A stretch of DNA of 64,000 nucleotides from Cricetomys ansorgei. Its lineage: Eukaryota > Chordata > Mammalia > Rodentia > Nesomyidae. Under the pieces are notes generated by a model. The model did not search any database. It saw nothing but the letters and a program-made list of their open reading frames with translations, and was not told the origin of the DNA. Below are positions 34,201 through 45,210 of this stretch, piece after piece. The position numbers were made by a program, and so were the translations under genes. The stretch is taken from the NCBI GenBank assembly GCA_026225945.1, contig JAMJFZ010004031.1:1197501-1261500 (forward strand). The letters are read 5' to 3'. Within the stretch, counting starts at the first letter, position 1. Each line of letters starts with the position of its first letter.

Positions 34201-35205
34201 CTCCTTATCTTTATTGTTCCTTACATATTATGCGAATACTAGGGTTTCACACCTTATTTCTGAAAAAAAAAAAAACATTTCTCATACCTTGTAAAGGTAT
34301 TTTGTAAATGTCACAAAATTTAATTTTTCACACAAAAGACCAAATTTAATTTAGTGATACCAAATTTAGTGATATCAGCTTATATACTGTTGCCAAATTT
34401 TCTGAGAAACATTGGTTAAATATCAAGAGCACCTTGTCTAAATTTGGTTTTGTTACATGCTATACTCACTTTACAGGATATGAAAAATATTTATATGTCA
34501 TTTAAATATGTTATACTATTATTAATTTTAATTTCACATTTTCAATTCAACAATCAAATTTAATAGATTTAGCTTCTATAAGAAAAATGTTTATATTATT
34601 GATCTCATCTGAAATTGGATAAAACTGAATTAGTTTAGTTTTTTAATTAGCAATAATCTATGCATTTAACATCAAGCACTAGGTCCACAATAAAGTGTTT
34701 TATATGAAGGTTAACAATTTTCAGGGTAGTTTCAGTCACATCTGAATTTGGTGTTGGCTTTAAGCATGTATACTAATGTTCACAGAAACATATGATAATA
34801 CCAACCTAGAAATAATAAAATATTATTTATTTGTGAAAATATAAAACAATGTACAGTGCATACACAGGTAATAAAACAAAACATCGACAGTGGAATTTTA
34901 CATGGCAGTGCAAATGAAAAAACCCAGAGCCTAAAATTCTTATACTACTGAAACAACAAATGCCAAAGACTTTATGTTATGCAATTTCAGTTATATGATA
35001 TCCAAAACCCCCAAACAAGACTGGTTATTAAAGTAAGTGTAACATGGAAATATTTGGGTGATAAAAATATTCACATTTTTTTGTAATCATCAAAACATGG
35101 TTGTACATTTCTCAAAACCCATCAAATTCTACATTAAATACAGCTTAAGCTTTCTTAATATTATCACACAGTAAGCATGGTTTAAAAATAAAGACATTAT
35201 TTTTA
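34201..35205. other. AT-rich DNA, nothing recognised
   Basis: There is no gene. A short local duplication of 'accaaatttaatttagtgat'-like sequence lies at about 34340-34373. Confidence 0.5.
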
Positions 35206-35345
35206 ATGTGGGCATTAGTGGCACATATCTTTAATCCCAGCACTGGGAAAGCAGAGGGAGACAGATCTCTGTGAGTTCAAGCCCAGCCTGGTCCATAGAG
35301 TGAGTTCTAGGACAGCTAGAGTTACAGATTTAGAAACCTCATCTC
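35206..35345 (+). mobile_element. B1 SINE
   Basis: Sense landmarks are 'ggcattagtggcacatatct', 'ttaatcccagcactgggaaa', 'gatctctgtgagttcaagcc', 'cagcctggtccatagagtga' and 'aacctcatctcaaaaa'. The tail runs directly into the TAAA microsatellite. Confidence 0.93.
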
Positions 35346-35350
35346 AAAAA

Positions 35351-35401
<51 letters not shown>

Positions 35402-35404
35402 AAA
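35346..35404. repeat. (TAAA)n microsatellite in a B1 tail
   Basis: About 14 TAAA units start at the B1 A-tail, a clear case of a microsatellite seeded by a SINE tail. Confidence 0.95.
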
Positions 35405-35429
35405 TAACGAAAAGTATAGATGACTCAAT

Positions 35430-35690
35430 TCCAGACCCCAAATTGTCAGGTCTGCTGGCATTGGACTATAGTCATAGTGACTGGGCTTTAATACAAGAGG
35501 ATGGCAAGTTCAAGGCTTGCCTGAGGGACAGAGTAAGTTCAGTGAAAGCTTGTGGAACTTAGTGAGGCTCTGTCTCAAAAATTAAAAAATAAATAAATAA
35601 AGTAAGAGTAGGAATAGTGATATGGCTTAATTATAGAGAACTCACCTACCATCTATAGATTCAATGCTTTGTATTGAGGGGAAAAAAGAA
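35430..35690 (+). mobile_element. B4/RSINE-like SINE (B1 part joined to ID part), degenerate
   Basis: The B1-like right half ('ggcaagttcaaggcttgcct', 'gtgaggctctgtctcaaaaa') has an AAATA tail at about 35585-35600. An ID-like stretch follows ('ggcttaattatagagaactc', 'atagattcaatgctttg'). The order B1 part, A-tail, ID part is typical of this SINE class. Confidence 0.55.
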
Positions 35691-36264
35691 ATAATTGGTG
35701 GGAGGGCCAGAGTCCACCTCAGTTTTCTAATATCAGTTTTCCATATATAATACTTAGATAGCTAGACAATGCATCTTAATTTGCTTTAGTTAAGTTATAA
35801 ATACAATGTGTTTGTTTTGCATAATGTTACTTTCAGGCAAGCTCTTCCCCTGGGAAAGAGCAATTCTCTTACTCTCTCTCTCATTCATTAATAGCTTTTG
35901 TTTAGAATTGAGGTATCATGAGCTTTCCCCTTGTCCCCAGTAGCATGCTTTTTAATGTTGTTGTTGTTCAGTCATACTTAGTCAGTCATGTTGGTGACAA
36001 TAAATACAAAATAATTTTTAAAATGACATGAATTTGGGAAAATAATGTAATCATAACATGCAAAAACAAACAAACTAGAAGGTATGCAGACGTACTTCCC
36101 TATTAGGTGTAGTGATATTTCCATCCTTATTGAGTTTGTAAGAGGAATTAAAGTTCTCTGTACATGTATATGCTTATATCTATGTGTACATATACTGACG
36201 TATGTATCTCTTCATTTCTTCTCCTCCCTAGAAAGTAACTAAGCCATGGCCATCAGCGCAGCTC
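35691..36264. other. AT-rich DNA, nothing recognised
   Basis: No gene or nameable element is seen before the LTR candidate. Confidence 0.5.
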
Positions 36265-36810
36265 TGTGGAAGAAGAGGTCGGTTGGGTTGGAATGGGTCT
36301 GGGTAAGTCTATGGTTGGAGTCTGAGAGCCACAGGAAATAGAATCCCCGGGATCATGTTTTCTGTGGAACATCTCAGTTTATTGAAGCAGGGGTGGTTAC
36401 ACTTATAGGAAACAAGTCAGGGAAGGGTCCTTATACCCAGGGACAAGGGCTATTGGCTAAGACAGGGATACTGGAGTAGTCCCATTTGTATGTTGGGGGC
36501 TCCTAGTCTAAGGGTCAAAGTCCTGTAAAAGCACCTTCTGCATAAGATGTGGTTTCCAGGGAAAAAGACGACACCTAATGAAAACAATGGGCTCAGCCTT
36601 AGTTCTTCCAGATAATGCAATCAAATAAGCACCAACCAGGCCGCTTTTCTTTGCTAGTGACCTCTTCCGAAGCAGGTAGCATTTAGAATTTAGCTGGGTT
36701 TTGCCAGGGATTAGAAAATGGGGAACAGCCGAACACCTTCTGCTCTCACTTTGAGAATTCCAGGGTTCTAAGCATGCTTCGACCACTCTTAGCTCTGGGA
36801 CTCCCCCACA
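36265..36810 (-). mobile_element. Solo LTR candidate (ERV, class unresolved)
   Basis: This is a GC-richer block set in AT-rich DNA. On the minus strand, a CCAAT box (plus 'attgg' at 36452-36456) is followed about 20 bases later by 'gggtataagg' and then by 'caataaactgagatgttcc' (AATAAA at 36378-36383), the spacing of an LTR U3/R. TG and CA ends are possible at 36810 and 36265, but I found no flanking duplication, so the edges are provisional. No internal retroviral sequence follows. A 105-codon open frame on the minus strand (36508-36825) lies in the U3-like part and matches nothing known to me. Confidence 0.6.
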
Positions 36811-37149
36811 GTGACACTGATACAAATATTAAAACAAACAAATGTTACACTCTTTTTAATTATAACACAAATAATACAATCTATTCCTGAAAAGTGTATT
36901 AATTAGGACCACTTTCAAATTTCTAAAAGGAATCATCCAACAATACTAGACCATTCAAAGTTTATTTTTCCTGTGGTATGAAGTCCAAAAATGTTATTGT
37001 AGACATAAATTTTGTCTTTTCCCATACTTGGAATTTTGTCTTTTTATTCATCCTTGTATTATCCTTTTAACAATACATTTTAAAAAATTTTTAGATTCAT
37101 CTCTTTATTTCCTAGGAATGGCTGTAGGCATAGAGGTCAGATGTAGACT
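36811..37149. other. Spacer between LTR candidate and GTCAG-rich repeat
   Basis: AT-rich DNA with no landmark. 37085-37149 could belong to the neighbouring repeat or to a worn SINE. Confidence 0.4.
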
Positions 37150-38015
37150 TTGTTTAAACCTCTGAGACTTACTACCGACTGAACCGATCTAACTAGCTCC
37201 TTCTGAACTCTGACTCTTCTGGTTCAACTCACTCTCATTCTGGCTCAAACTTTTCTCCTAGATGACAGGCTCAAACTGGTCTTCTCTTTACTTACTGCTT
37301 CTGAGTGAACTCTTTCTGACTCTGACAGATGCTGGATGACTCTCTGACTGCCTCAGACTAAACTGCTCTGCTCAGCTTCAAACTGACTTCGGCTAAGCTT
37401 CCTCTGTGTCTCTGTGTCTCTCCCTGAACTCTCATTACACCTCTCTGCTCCTCAGTCAGATTGCTTCATTGTCTCTGTGTCTTGTCCTCCATCTGCCTTC
37501 TTCAGATTGCTTGCTTCATACTGCCTGCTGTAACTGCCTCTTCTGTAACTGACTGCTGCTTTCTGAGCTGAGAGCCCTCATCTCTGTCCTGAGAGTTGGC
37601 TTGTCCTCACTCTGACTCACCCTGCTAACTCTTCCTCTGGTTTGTCACTTTGCCTGTCTTTTACTTTGACTTTCTGACACATCTCAGATATCACTTTCTG
37701 TCTGACATAGACTCTTAGCTCAACCTCTTATGTCTGCTTCCACACTTTCTGTTTTAGGTATTAAAGGCTGGGCCTTTAATTCACATTGCCTTGTCAACAA
37801 TGGAATTAAAGGTGAATACCAACATTCTTTACATTCTTTCTACATTCCATCTGGACCATGCAGGCCTCTGAATGTGATTCCTTTATATAAACTGCTAAAA
37901 TGTGGACCCTTCCTAGCTTTCATAAAGGCCTATTCCTCTGCAAATGGTCTTTGTATATTGTGCTTCCTTAGCAAAACAATGAATTTGTGTGCACTGTGTC
38001 AGCTCCTATAAGTCA
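37150..38015 (-). repeat. GTCAG-rich unclassified repeat, copy D (longest)
   Basis: On the minus strand it begins near 'gaggaataggcctttatgaa', then 'tttatataaaggaatcacat', 'tcagaggcctgcatggtcca' and 'gatggaatgtagaaagaatg'. A long GTCAG/CAGAG-rich body follows, then 'tgagccagaatgagagtg' and 'agtgagttgaaccagaagag', and it stops before the usual 3' end. The first part lines up closely with copy E and the last with copies B and E. The open frame at 37730-38011 is not a gene. Confidence 0.7.
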
Positions 38016-38764
38016 GAAGTGTCCATGATGAGTCTAAAACTCTTCAAAACCAGTGTTTTCCCATCTAGAAAATAATTTAGCAGTTTGGAAATCATACAGA
38101 AAGAGATTTTAAAATTTACTTTCTACAACATGTCTTTCTGAATAATTTGCAGATAAAAAAAAATTCCTAGTGTGTACTAACTAGTAGATGATCCTCTTCT
38201 CGACACAACATTTTATTTGGATGCGTTTTCTATATACTGCCAGGACTTCTTGGTGAAACTATTAGTTATATTCTTCTTAGTGCCTCAGTTCTACTATAAC
38301 ATTGACCAGAGAGTCTGGGAATAAATATATAGTATCTACTGTCTCAGTGATAGAAAGTTAGGAAAAATGGAAGGATATATGCAAAGCAGCAATGCCAGCT
38401 TATGAAAAACCAAAGAGGAGAGTATTTTGCTATTGTTACTTTACGGAACACATGAATGTCATTCAATTCAAATATATAATCCAGCAATGGCTTCCCTTTT
38501 ATGTTTTAAATCATTTTCTTCACAGATTGTCGGTGCAAACCAGTATGTAATCATCCCTTTAGAAGTTAGAAAAGCACACAATGAAGTAATTTAAGCATAT
38601 TTTGAATATAACTAAAACTTCATAAAACTTTATTAAGGGAATTTAATGAGTAAAAGGCTATTACAGACTAGCAAGTTTTCCTTCGTGCTCCAATTTGACT
38701 TTAAAAAAATGACTTTAGTATAATTCTGAATAAAATGCTTACATTAAAATCCAGAAACAGCTTT
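38016..38764. other. AT-rich DNA, nothing recognised
   Basis: No gene or nameable repeat. Confidence 0.5.
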
Positions 38765-38930
38765 TGGGTAAGAGTGACATTGGGTTAAATTCCCTGGGGA
38801 GACCCAGGTTCAGTTCCCAGCATGTTTCTAACCCTCTTTAACTCCACAACTGAGCTGATCTCCTTATAGTCCCTGTAGACACTGAGGGCATGTAGTATAC
38901 ACATGCAAAAATATGCAGAAAAAAATAACA
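38765..38930 (+). mobile_element. B2/B3-type SINE, degenerate
   Basis: 'gggtaagagtgacattgggt' is followed by 'gacccaggttcagttcccag', a B-box-like region, then 'tttaactccacaactgagct' and 'gcatgtagtatacacatgca', ending in A-rich sequence. This is the order of a B2/B3 element. Confidence 0.65.
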
Positions 38931-38955
38931 TATGGAAGCCTATTATTTTGCCTTG

Positions 38956-38959
<4 letters not shown>

Positions 38960-38993
<34 letters not shown>

Positions 38994-38994
38994 T
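38960..38994. repeat. (TG)n microsatellite
   Basis: A TG run with one TATG interruption, 30 bases downstream of the B2/B3 SINE tail. Confidence 0.93.
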
Positions 38995-39994
38995 AGTTAC
39001 CCTACAAAAGAATAATGATCCACCCTGAATCTACAGGCTGCTAGATATAAAGGTTGGAATCCTCTTCTTATGTTGCTTGTCAAGAGTGTCCTGAGGACTT
39101 CTAATGCAATACAGGGTATTGCAAAGTATTCTGGGTTGCCCACCAGAACTTGTAGATAAGACAGTATTTCTGAGGATGCCACACATTCTAGCTCATTAAA
39201 TTGCTAGTTTATTCTGGAAGAGATTATGAACCATTTTAAATAATAAAATTAACATCTTTGGATAAAATTCTAATGTTTGTCTACTAATAAATTTTACTTA
39301 CTGAAAAGTTAGAAATATAGTTTAGTAATAATTTTTTAATTTAACACTATCTATATATATGTATATGTCTGAGACATAATTATTTTATTGTCCATAGGTA
39401 TGTAATTCTCACACTGCATGGATGTTGGAAAACCCTATTATTCTAAGAAAAATATATCTGACATACTTAAGACTCCAAATAATAATTCTTTTTTCTTTAA
39501 TTTAAGAAGTTGCATTTTAATAGAAAACCAGAAATAAAGAAAACAAAACAAGAAGTTACTACTACACTTTCCACATCTGTATAATATCTTAATGATGTAT
39601 TGGAACTCAAAGTCTTTTATGAAACTAGTTTATTATCGGCCTATCCACTAGATAAAAGCAGTGAGATGAGGCTGTGAAGTATATATAGATAGAGGCACTG
39701 GGCTGCAGGTAAAGCAAACATATAATCTCACATGAATGAGGAGACAAAAGAAGCATGGCTGTGGATGCCATTTAGAGGAAGAGGATCTGATTCTTTGTGA
39801 TTGTGAAAGTAAAGAACTGAAATTTACAGGATTATCAATTTCTTTAATGAATGAGAAAGGCAGCAGCCTTGTTAGATAGTAAACGCAGATGGATATATCT
39901 GGAAATAGCTTTGAGAAGGGTGCAGTGTAATAAATTTATTCTTTATGACCTTAATCCCTGACATCAGACATTAATATATTTGTAAATAAAAGTG

Positions 39995-40002
<8 letters not shown>

Positions 40003-40040
<38 letters not shown>
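40003..40040. repeat. (TG)19 microsatellite
   Basis: Uninterrupted TG run preceded by TATA units. Confidence 0.95.
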
Positions 40041-40041
<1 letters not shown>

Positions 40042-40104
40042 CAGAGATAGTGCATGTAAATACATGTACACACATACACATATTTCTATACTTATACATA
40101 TTAG

Positions 40105-40395
40105 TTTTCTAACTCCATCTTGTCTTCCCTGAGTGCTGACCTGGCTCCATCCTTAGTTCTTGGAGACTCTTGAGTCAGGCTGCCTGCCAATCAGAAAGTT
40201 CCACACATCTCTGCAGCAAGGATCAGTGCTCAGGTCCTGACCAATCAGAGAGATTCCCTAACAGCTGCCTGTCTCACTTAAAAGGGACTGCATGCCTGCT
40301 CCTGGAAATGTCAATTTTTTGAGTGGTAGACTTTAGCATGCTGGACTGTGTTCCCTGGCAATAAACTGCTTTTATTGGCCACACATACCTCTCAC
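40105..40395 (+). mobile_element. LTR-like block (ERV fragment or solo LTR)
   Basis: Two identical CCAATCAG boxes at 40187-40194 and 40241-40248 are followed by a TATA-like 'cttaaaagg' at 40277-40285 and 'aataaactgcttttattg' (AATAAA at 40360-40365). This order and spacing fit LTR U3, TATA and R. The block is GC-richer than its flanks, and copy E of the GTCAG-rich repeat begins a few bases later. No primer binding site was found and the ends are unclear. Confidence 0.55.
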
Positions 40396-40399
40396 AGCG

Positions 40400-40905
40400 A
40401 TTTTGGACCTGTTAATATACACAAATACACATATGTATGTAGAGTAATAGGCCCATGTGAAAGCCAGAAAGGGTCTGTATTCCAGGGGCCTATATGAAGG
40501 AATCAAATTCAGATGCCTATTTTGGTCCAGATGGAATGTGGAAAGAATGTTAAGAATGTTGGTAAACAGCTTTAATCCTAGCATTCAGATTTGCTCAGAA
40601 ACAGTAAGTCAGTTCAGAACATCAGTTTGAACCACTTAGCTTGGAGAAGAGTTTGAGCCAGAACAAGAGTGAGTTGAACCAGAAGAGTTCAGAAGGAACT
40701 AGTCAGAGTGGTTCAGTCAGCAGTAAATTTAAAAGTTTGATTAGATTGTACATAGGTTTAAACCTTCTAGATTGTACAGAGGCAGATGCCTTCTAGTTCT
40801 AGGGCTTAAGAGTAGATTGATTGGGGGCCAAACCATGCCCTGGGCTCCAGCACTAAGAACCAGTGATTAAATTAGCAAAAGAATAAACTGTCCTCTCCCC
40901 TCAAT
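40400..40905 (+). repeat. GTCAG-rich unclassified repeat, copy E
   Basis: It starts near 'gattttggacctgttaatat' and goes through 'taataggcccatgtgaaagc', 'ggtccagatggaatgtggaa' and 'ggtaaacagctttaatccta'. A shortened GTCAG-rich body follows, then 'cttggagaagagtttgagcc' and 'gaaccagtgattaaattag', ending 'caaaagaataaactgtcc'. Against copies B and D, several hundred bases of the central body are missing. Confidence 0.7.
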
Positions 40906-40929
40906 CAAGTGCACATCTGGTCTATCTAC

Positions 40930-40932
<3 letters not shown>

Positions 40933-40961
<29 letters not shown>
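40933..40961. repeat. (CA)n microsatellite
   Basis: A CA run starting about 30 bases after the end of copy E, as if grown from its tail. Confidence 0.95.
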
Positions 40962-41619
40962 TACAAGGAATCACTCATTTAATTAATATGCACAAATGTT
41001 GCCTTACAGAATAGTAATGTATATGATAACAACATCTTTATAAGAAATAAAATAGGTAGATGATAAAGACCTAACAGCATGAATAATATGTTCGATATTC
41101 AAACTTAAGTTCTTCCATCTTCATTCGAAATGCATTAAACTATAAATAAAGACTTTATTATAAAATTTTCAAATAACTAAGTACATTATTCATAAAACAG
41201 ACTTGGATTGAGAAAAGGTTGATATTTAGTTAATTATAGGTTAATTTCCCATACACACTTGTTTTCCAGCACAATTTCTTCTTCAGGAAAATACATGTAA
41301 AAGCAGTCATCTTGGGTTTCACGTTCTGCTCATTCTAGGTAAAACTCTGTGAATGCTGACAAGGAAGCATGTGACTTGTATTTTAATGCACAAAAGTACA
41401 TTTTTAAAAGTGACAAAACAAATTTTAACAATGAAAAACATGTTCTTCAAAATAAGACTTAGGACTATGTTTATCATTTCAAGGATCTTCTTTTTGGGTT
41501 TCAACAGTTTAAATATTGAATTGATTGGTGTATATCTGTGTGTCCTGTTTGGTTTCTTCCTTATGGTATGGTACTGATGACTAATCATAAAATACCTTCA
41601 CCTGTTTTTATTCTTGATT
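40962..41619. other. AT-rich DNA, nothing recognised
   Basis: Two open frames lie on opposite strands over the same stretch (41319-41588 minus, 41353-41577 plus), both K/I/F-rich without motifs. Neither is credible. Confidence 0.5.
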
Positions 41620-42330
41620 TCATGTCTCAACTGGATTTCTCTCCATTGGTGTTCCAACTGCACTTGTCAGACATTTGAAGATTGCCCTGGATGTTCTGAA
41701 TTCTGAATATTGGCTTTCATTCCTAGCATTTCCTTTTGATTATTTTATTAGAATTCCCTTCTTTCTCCTTACAATTGTCCTTTAGTGCTATTCATTTTTC
41801 CATTAGAATTTTTAATATATTAATTTCAGTGTTTTTTAAATTACTGATCAGATAATTCTAACATTCTGTCATATGTTAGTCTGGTCCCAGTGTTTGTTTT
41901 GTTTAGCATAGTTTTTTTTTTTAAATAATAATTTGAAATACTTTGTAATTTTATTGGGGTAGAAGCTAGGCATGATGTTTTGAGTAATAGAAATTGTTTT
42001 AAATAGGACTTTAGTGAGAAGACTAATGTTAATCTGTCTAGAAATTTGATTCTGTTTGATATTTGTAGTAGATACAATTTCCAGAGTTTTTAATTCCTTT
42101 AGTGTCTATAATTTTCCCCTCCATTTCACTTTAAATTTCTCTATAGACTCCTCTTGGGTGATTCTGTGTCCTGTAAGAGTATAGGCTATAATGCATTCCT
42201 CTGCTATTATATTAAAGCCCCATTTTCAGGTGGTAAGAAGACAGGAAGATTGGGTAATCTAGAGTCTTCTTAATGAAACTCAATATTTTAATAGGCCTGT
42301 GTCATGGAACTGTGACCTTTGTAAATCCCA
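41620..42330 (-). mobile_element. Old LINE-1 3'UTR fragment (L1M-like)
   Basis: It reads as antisense old mammalian L1 3'UTR: 'ctaacattctgtcatatgtt', 'agtctggtcccagtgtttg', 'agaagctaggcatgatgttt', 'aaataggactttagtgagaa', 'gactaatgttaatctgtcta' and 'cctttagtgtctataatttt'. It is highly diverged, as expected for an element older than the rodent-specific ones. Confidence 0.65.
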
Positions 42331-43669
42331 TTTGTTATACATCCTTACCCTTAACCTCTACTCGTTTGTTTATAACCAAAATATTAATATATTTTTCTTA
42401 AAAGCTGACACCTGTTAATAGTACCATTGCTAGCCTAATGGTAGCAAGAAAAAAGGGTAGGATGGAGGGACTGTTTCTGGATCATTAATAAGGAATCACA
42501 GTGGAGCTCCAGTAAAACTTTTTTCCCTGGGATGTATTTTGTTTATGAAGTTGGTGGTTATGCAACCAGAAATCACTATCACTCTATCTATGCCAGAATT
42601 AATTGGGAATTTGAATCAGATCCCAACTGGAATGAGCTTGTGAAATTGATGAATGGAAAACCCATGAAAGAGTGCCAGAGTCCCCCTAAGATTCCATCTG
42701 CTTATTACATTTTGTCACACACTGACCTGTATAAGGCTACATAAGTTCACCAAAATCCCCATATAACAATATTCCCACAACTTCATGATTCACATGGCTT
42801 CTGCTCTGCATAGTCAGCTCTTAGCTGCAATCTGATTTTCTTGTCTATCTAAATTTGAATTTCTTAGTCATATGTCTTAACATCTTATTTCTATCATGAG
42901 TCTAAGAAAAGTCATTCACTTTTTATGATAGAAGCTATAAACCAATTACCAAATGATTTACATATCAGATACAAAAATATCTACCATTTTCTTTGTGTTT
43001 TCAAACTTTTTGATAGTTTGATAAGATTAATGATTCTTCATGAAAAAACAATGCATATACAAATATATACACAACTTTTATGTATTGTTTTCATTTATAA
43101 GGACTTAGTTTTAAAAAATTTGATAGTTTACAGAAGACTGTGAAAATGGGAATAAATATTAAAATGTAACATTGGGGAAAATTAGTATTGGGCACTCCAG
43201 AGACAAAATGTATGGAAGGAAAGGTGGTAGAGTGATAGAAAATGAGTGGAGTATAGCAAAGAATTAAAAAAAAAATTGATCATACTGAAAAGAATACATG
43301 TTAGCTAATTACTTTTTAAAAACCATACTGTTTCTAAGAGTAGAATGTTTTAATTTTGTATTGAAAAGAATTTATGACACCAAAAGATAAGTATTGTATG
43401 CATTCACACATTTAATTATATCCCAAAGAGCTTATCTTAGTTGTTAAAATGGAAATTTATATTTGAAGCATCAATATGAATGCAGATGTACAGTCTTAGA
43501 GTTAGACATATGCTACTCTAATATAAACTGTAGAAACACATTTTGGGTATTTACACATAAATGAGAGATGAGTCAACCTCATTATACTGTCCACAGTTGC
43601 TACTTAATGATGCAATCAGACATAAATTGTGTACTAGAATGAGTTTGGTATATGCCTTTGATATGTTGT
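42331..43669. other. AT-rich DNA without recognised genes
   Basis: A 70-codon frame at 42532-42744 (plus) has a balanced amino-acid composition. It has no family match I know of, no splice context and no stop-free extension. I treat it as chance or as part of the old L1. Confidence 0.45.
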
Positions 43670-44140
43670 ATTAGGGTTATTTAAAGGAAAAGAATTAATG
43701 GAGTGGATATATATTATGAAGGGTTTTAATATATTGTCTTACATAATACTATCTAGATAGTCCAAAAGTTGTGAAATCATACCAGAGAGGGTGATAGTTT
43801 GGTCTTAGTGTAAGCCCAGAGGCTGGATGTTTTAGCAGTACCGCTGTAGCATATTTTAGGCACAGAATACTATTGGGGACTTGCTGATCTTCAGCCAATA
43901 TTGGAAAGCAAATGAAGCTGGTTCTAATATGAGCGAACAAACGAAACAGATGAAATTCCCATAGAGTGAGGGTAAACAGGCCAACAAAACGTCTTTCCTC
44001 TGCATCTTCTTAACTTGGCTGCTAAGTACATTTGGGCTGGATCTTCCCACTTCAAATACTCTGATGAGGAAAATCTCTCACAGGTGTGTCCATCAACTAG
44101 CATTTTCATGAATTCCAAGTCCATTGAAGTTAACCGTCAC
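43670..44140 (+). mobile_element. Long rodent interspersed repeat, near-complete copy
   Basis: The blocks run in order: 'ttagggttatttaaaggaaa', 'gtcttacataatactatcta', 'gatagtccaaaagttgtgaa', 'gaggctggatgttttagcag', 'ttgctgatcttcagccaata', 'gaagctggttctaatatgag', 'ggatcttcccacttcaaata', 'gaggaaaatctctcacaggt' and 'caagtccattgaagttaacc', ending 'gtcaca'. This is the best copy of the family also seen at 2.2 and 10.2 kb. I recall it as RMER-like, without certainty. The overlapping minus-strand open frames are not genes. Confidence 0.7.
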
Positions 44141-44999
44141 ATATGAAGAGTAATTTAATGAGTCAAGTGGACAAAAAGTTATTTGGCTGAAAATAGTTCT
44201 AACATTTATAGATGATTAAATATCACTATTTACTTCACTTCTAAATCTATTTAACCATATGTTTGTTACCTTTACTAACATGTGAATACTTTGGACAATG
44301 CTAAATATCACGTTCATGCACTGTTAATCGTTTGGAACATCAAGAGACTCAGAAGTTAGGGATGTGTATAATAAGCATTTATACCAACTATTGTTTTAAG
44401 ACAAGCATTACACTATCAAAATAAAAAAAAAGAAAACACAACAAACAAGTTAACGAAAGATTAAATATAATATTTACGTGAGAGACTTGACATTTATTTA
44501 TCATCAAAGCATAATAATACTGTAGATTTATATATGTTTAGATTGGCAAAATTAAAGGATTGACTGGCGTAATTTTGCAGGTCTCAATTGAATAAATGTA
44601 TAAATGATTAAAATCTTTCACAAAACTACAGAATTTGGACCTAAATTATTCATATAATTTTGTCAGAACATCTGTTTATTCAAATATTACCGTGCCATAA
44701 GTCAATATGTTCCAAAATTACATGGGCCAAAATTGTGTATTTGGTTAAAATGTGTAATAATTAAAAGCTAACAACTGACTTAGATGTCTATATTTTGACA
44801 AAAATATTCTTCTTTGAAAATACTCATCTACGACATGAAACATTTCGTAAACTGTAGATGGTATAAGATGTGTGTGTGAAAGATGTTGACATTACTGCAA
44901 AAGCATGATGAAAGCATCGTGAAAGCATGACCCGTAATGCACAAAGCAGCAGCAATGGTTAGTGATGATTAGTTGTAGCTTATCTTTCATTCTTTCTAC
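44141..44999. other. AT-rich DNA, nothing recognised
   Basis: No gene. A small tandem 'gcatgatgaaagcatcgtga' and 'aagcatgacc' motif occurs at 44900-44930. Confidence 0.5.
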
Positions 45000-45210
45000 A
45001 CAGCATAGGTTTATTAAGATATAATTTACATAATATAAATTTTATCAGTTAAACGATTTTAAACAATGGCTTTCTTTTTAACCACAGAGTTGTAGAACTA
45101 CCTTTCTAAAAAATATTCTTGTCACTTTAAAAGATAAAAGTATGTATGTTAGCACTCATTCCCTTATCCTTCACACCTAAATGTTTCTCAACTATAACCC
45201 TAATTTCCAT
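45000..45210 (-). mobile_element. Old LINE-1 fragment (L1M-like)
   Basis: 'ttattaagatataatttaca' is followed by 'taaacgattttaaacaatgg' and 'accacagagttgtagaac'. This is antisense text of ancient mammalian L1 3' regions. It is heavily diverged. Confidence 0.5.

Larger units (their letters stand above)
38931..40104. other. AT-rich DNA with two TG microsatellites
   Basis: There is no gene. It holds the TG runs at 38960-38994 and 40003-40040. A minus-strand open frame at 38997-39182 has no feature. Confidence 0.55.

Noticed and set aside
36508..36825. 105-codon minus frame as a possible small gene
   Set aside because: It lies inside an LTR-like block, in the part that should be U3. It has no family match and no start context that sets it apart. 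Kept only as a remark in the LTR entry.
39660..39760. Possible B2 head ('gaggctgtgaagt')
   Set aside because: There is no B-box and no B2 body; the similarity is below what I would trust.
42532..42744. 70-codon frame with balanced composition as a possible exon or retrocopy
   Set aside because: There is no recognised domain, no flanking homology in any phase, and it follows an old L1 fragment. The evidence is too thin to call.
43749..44124. Three overlapping minus-strand frames
   Set aside because: They all fall inside the long rodent interspersed repeat on plus and use different phases.
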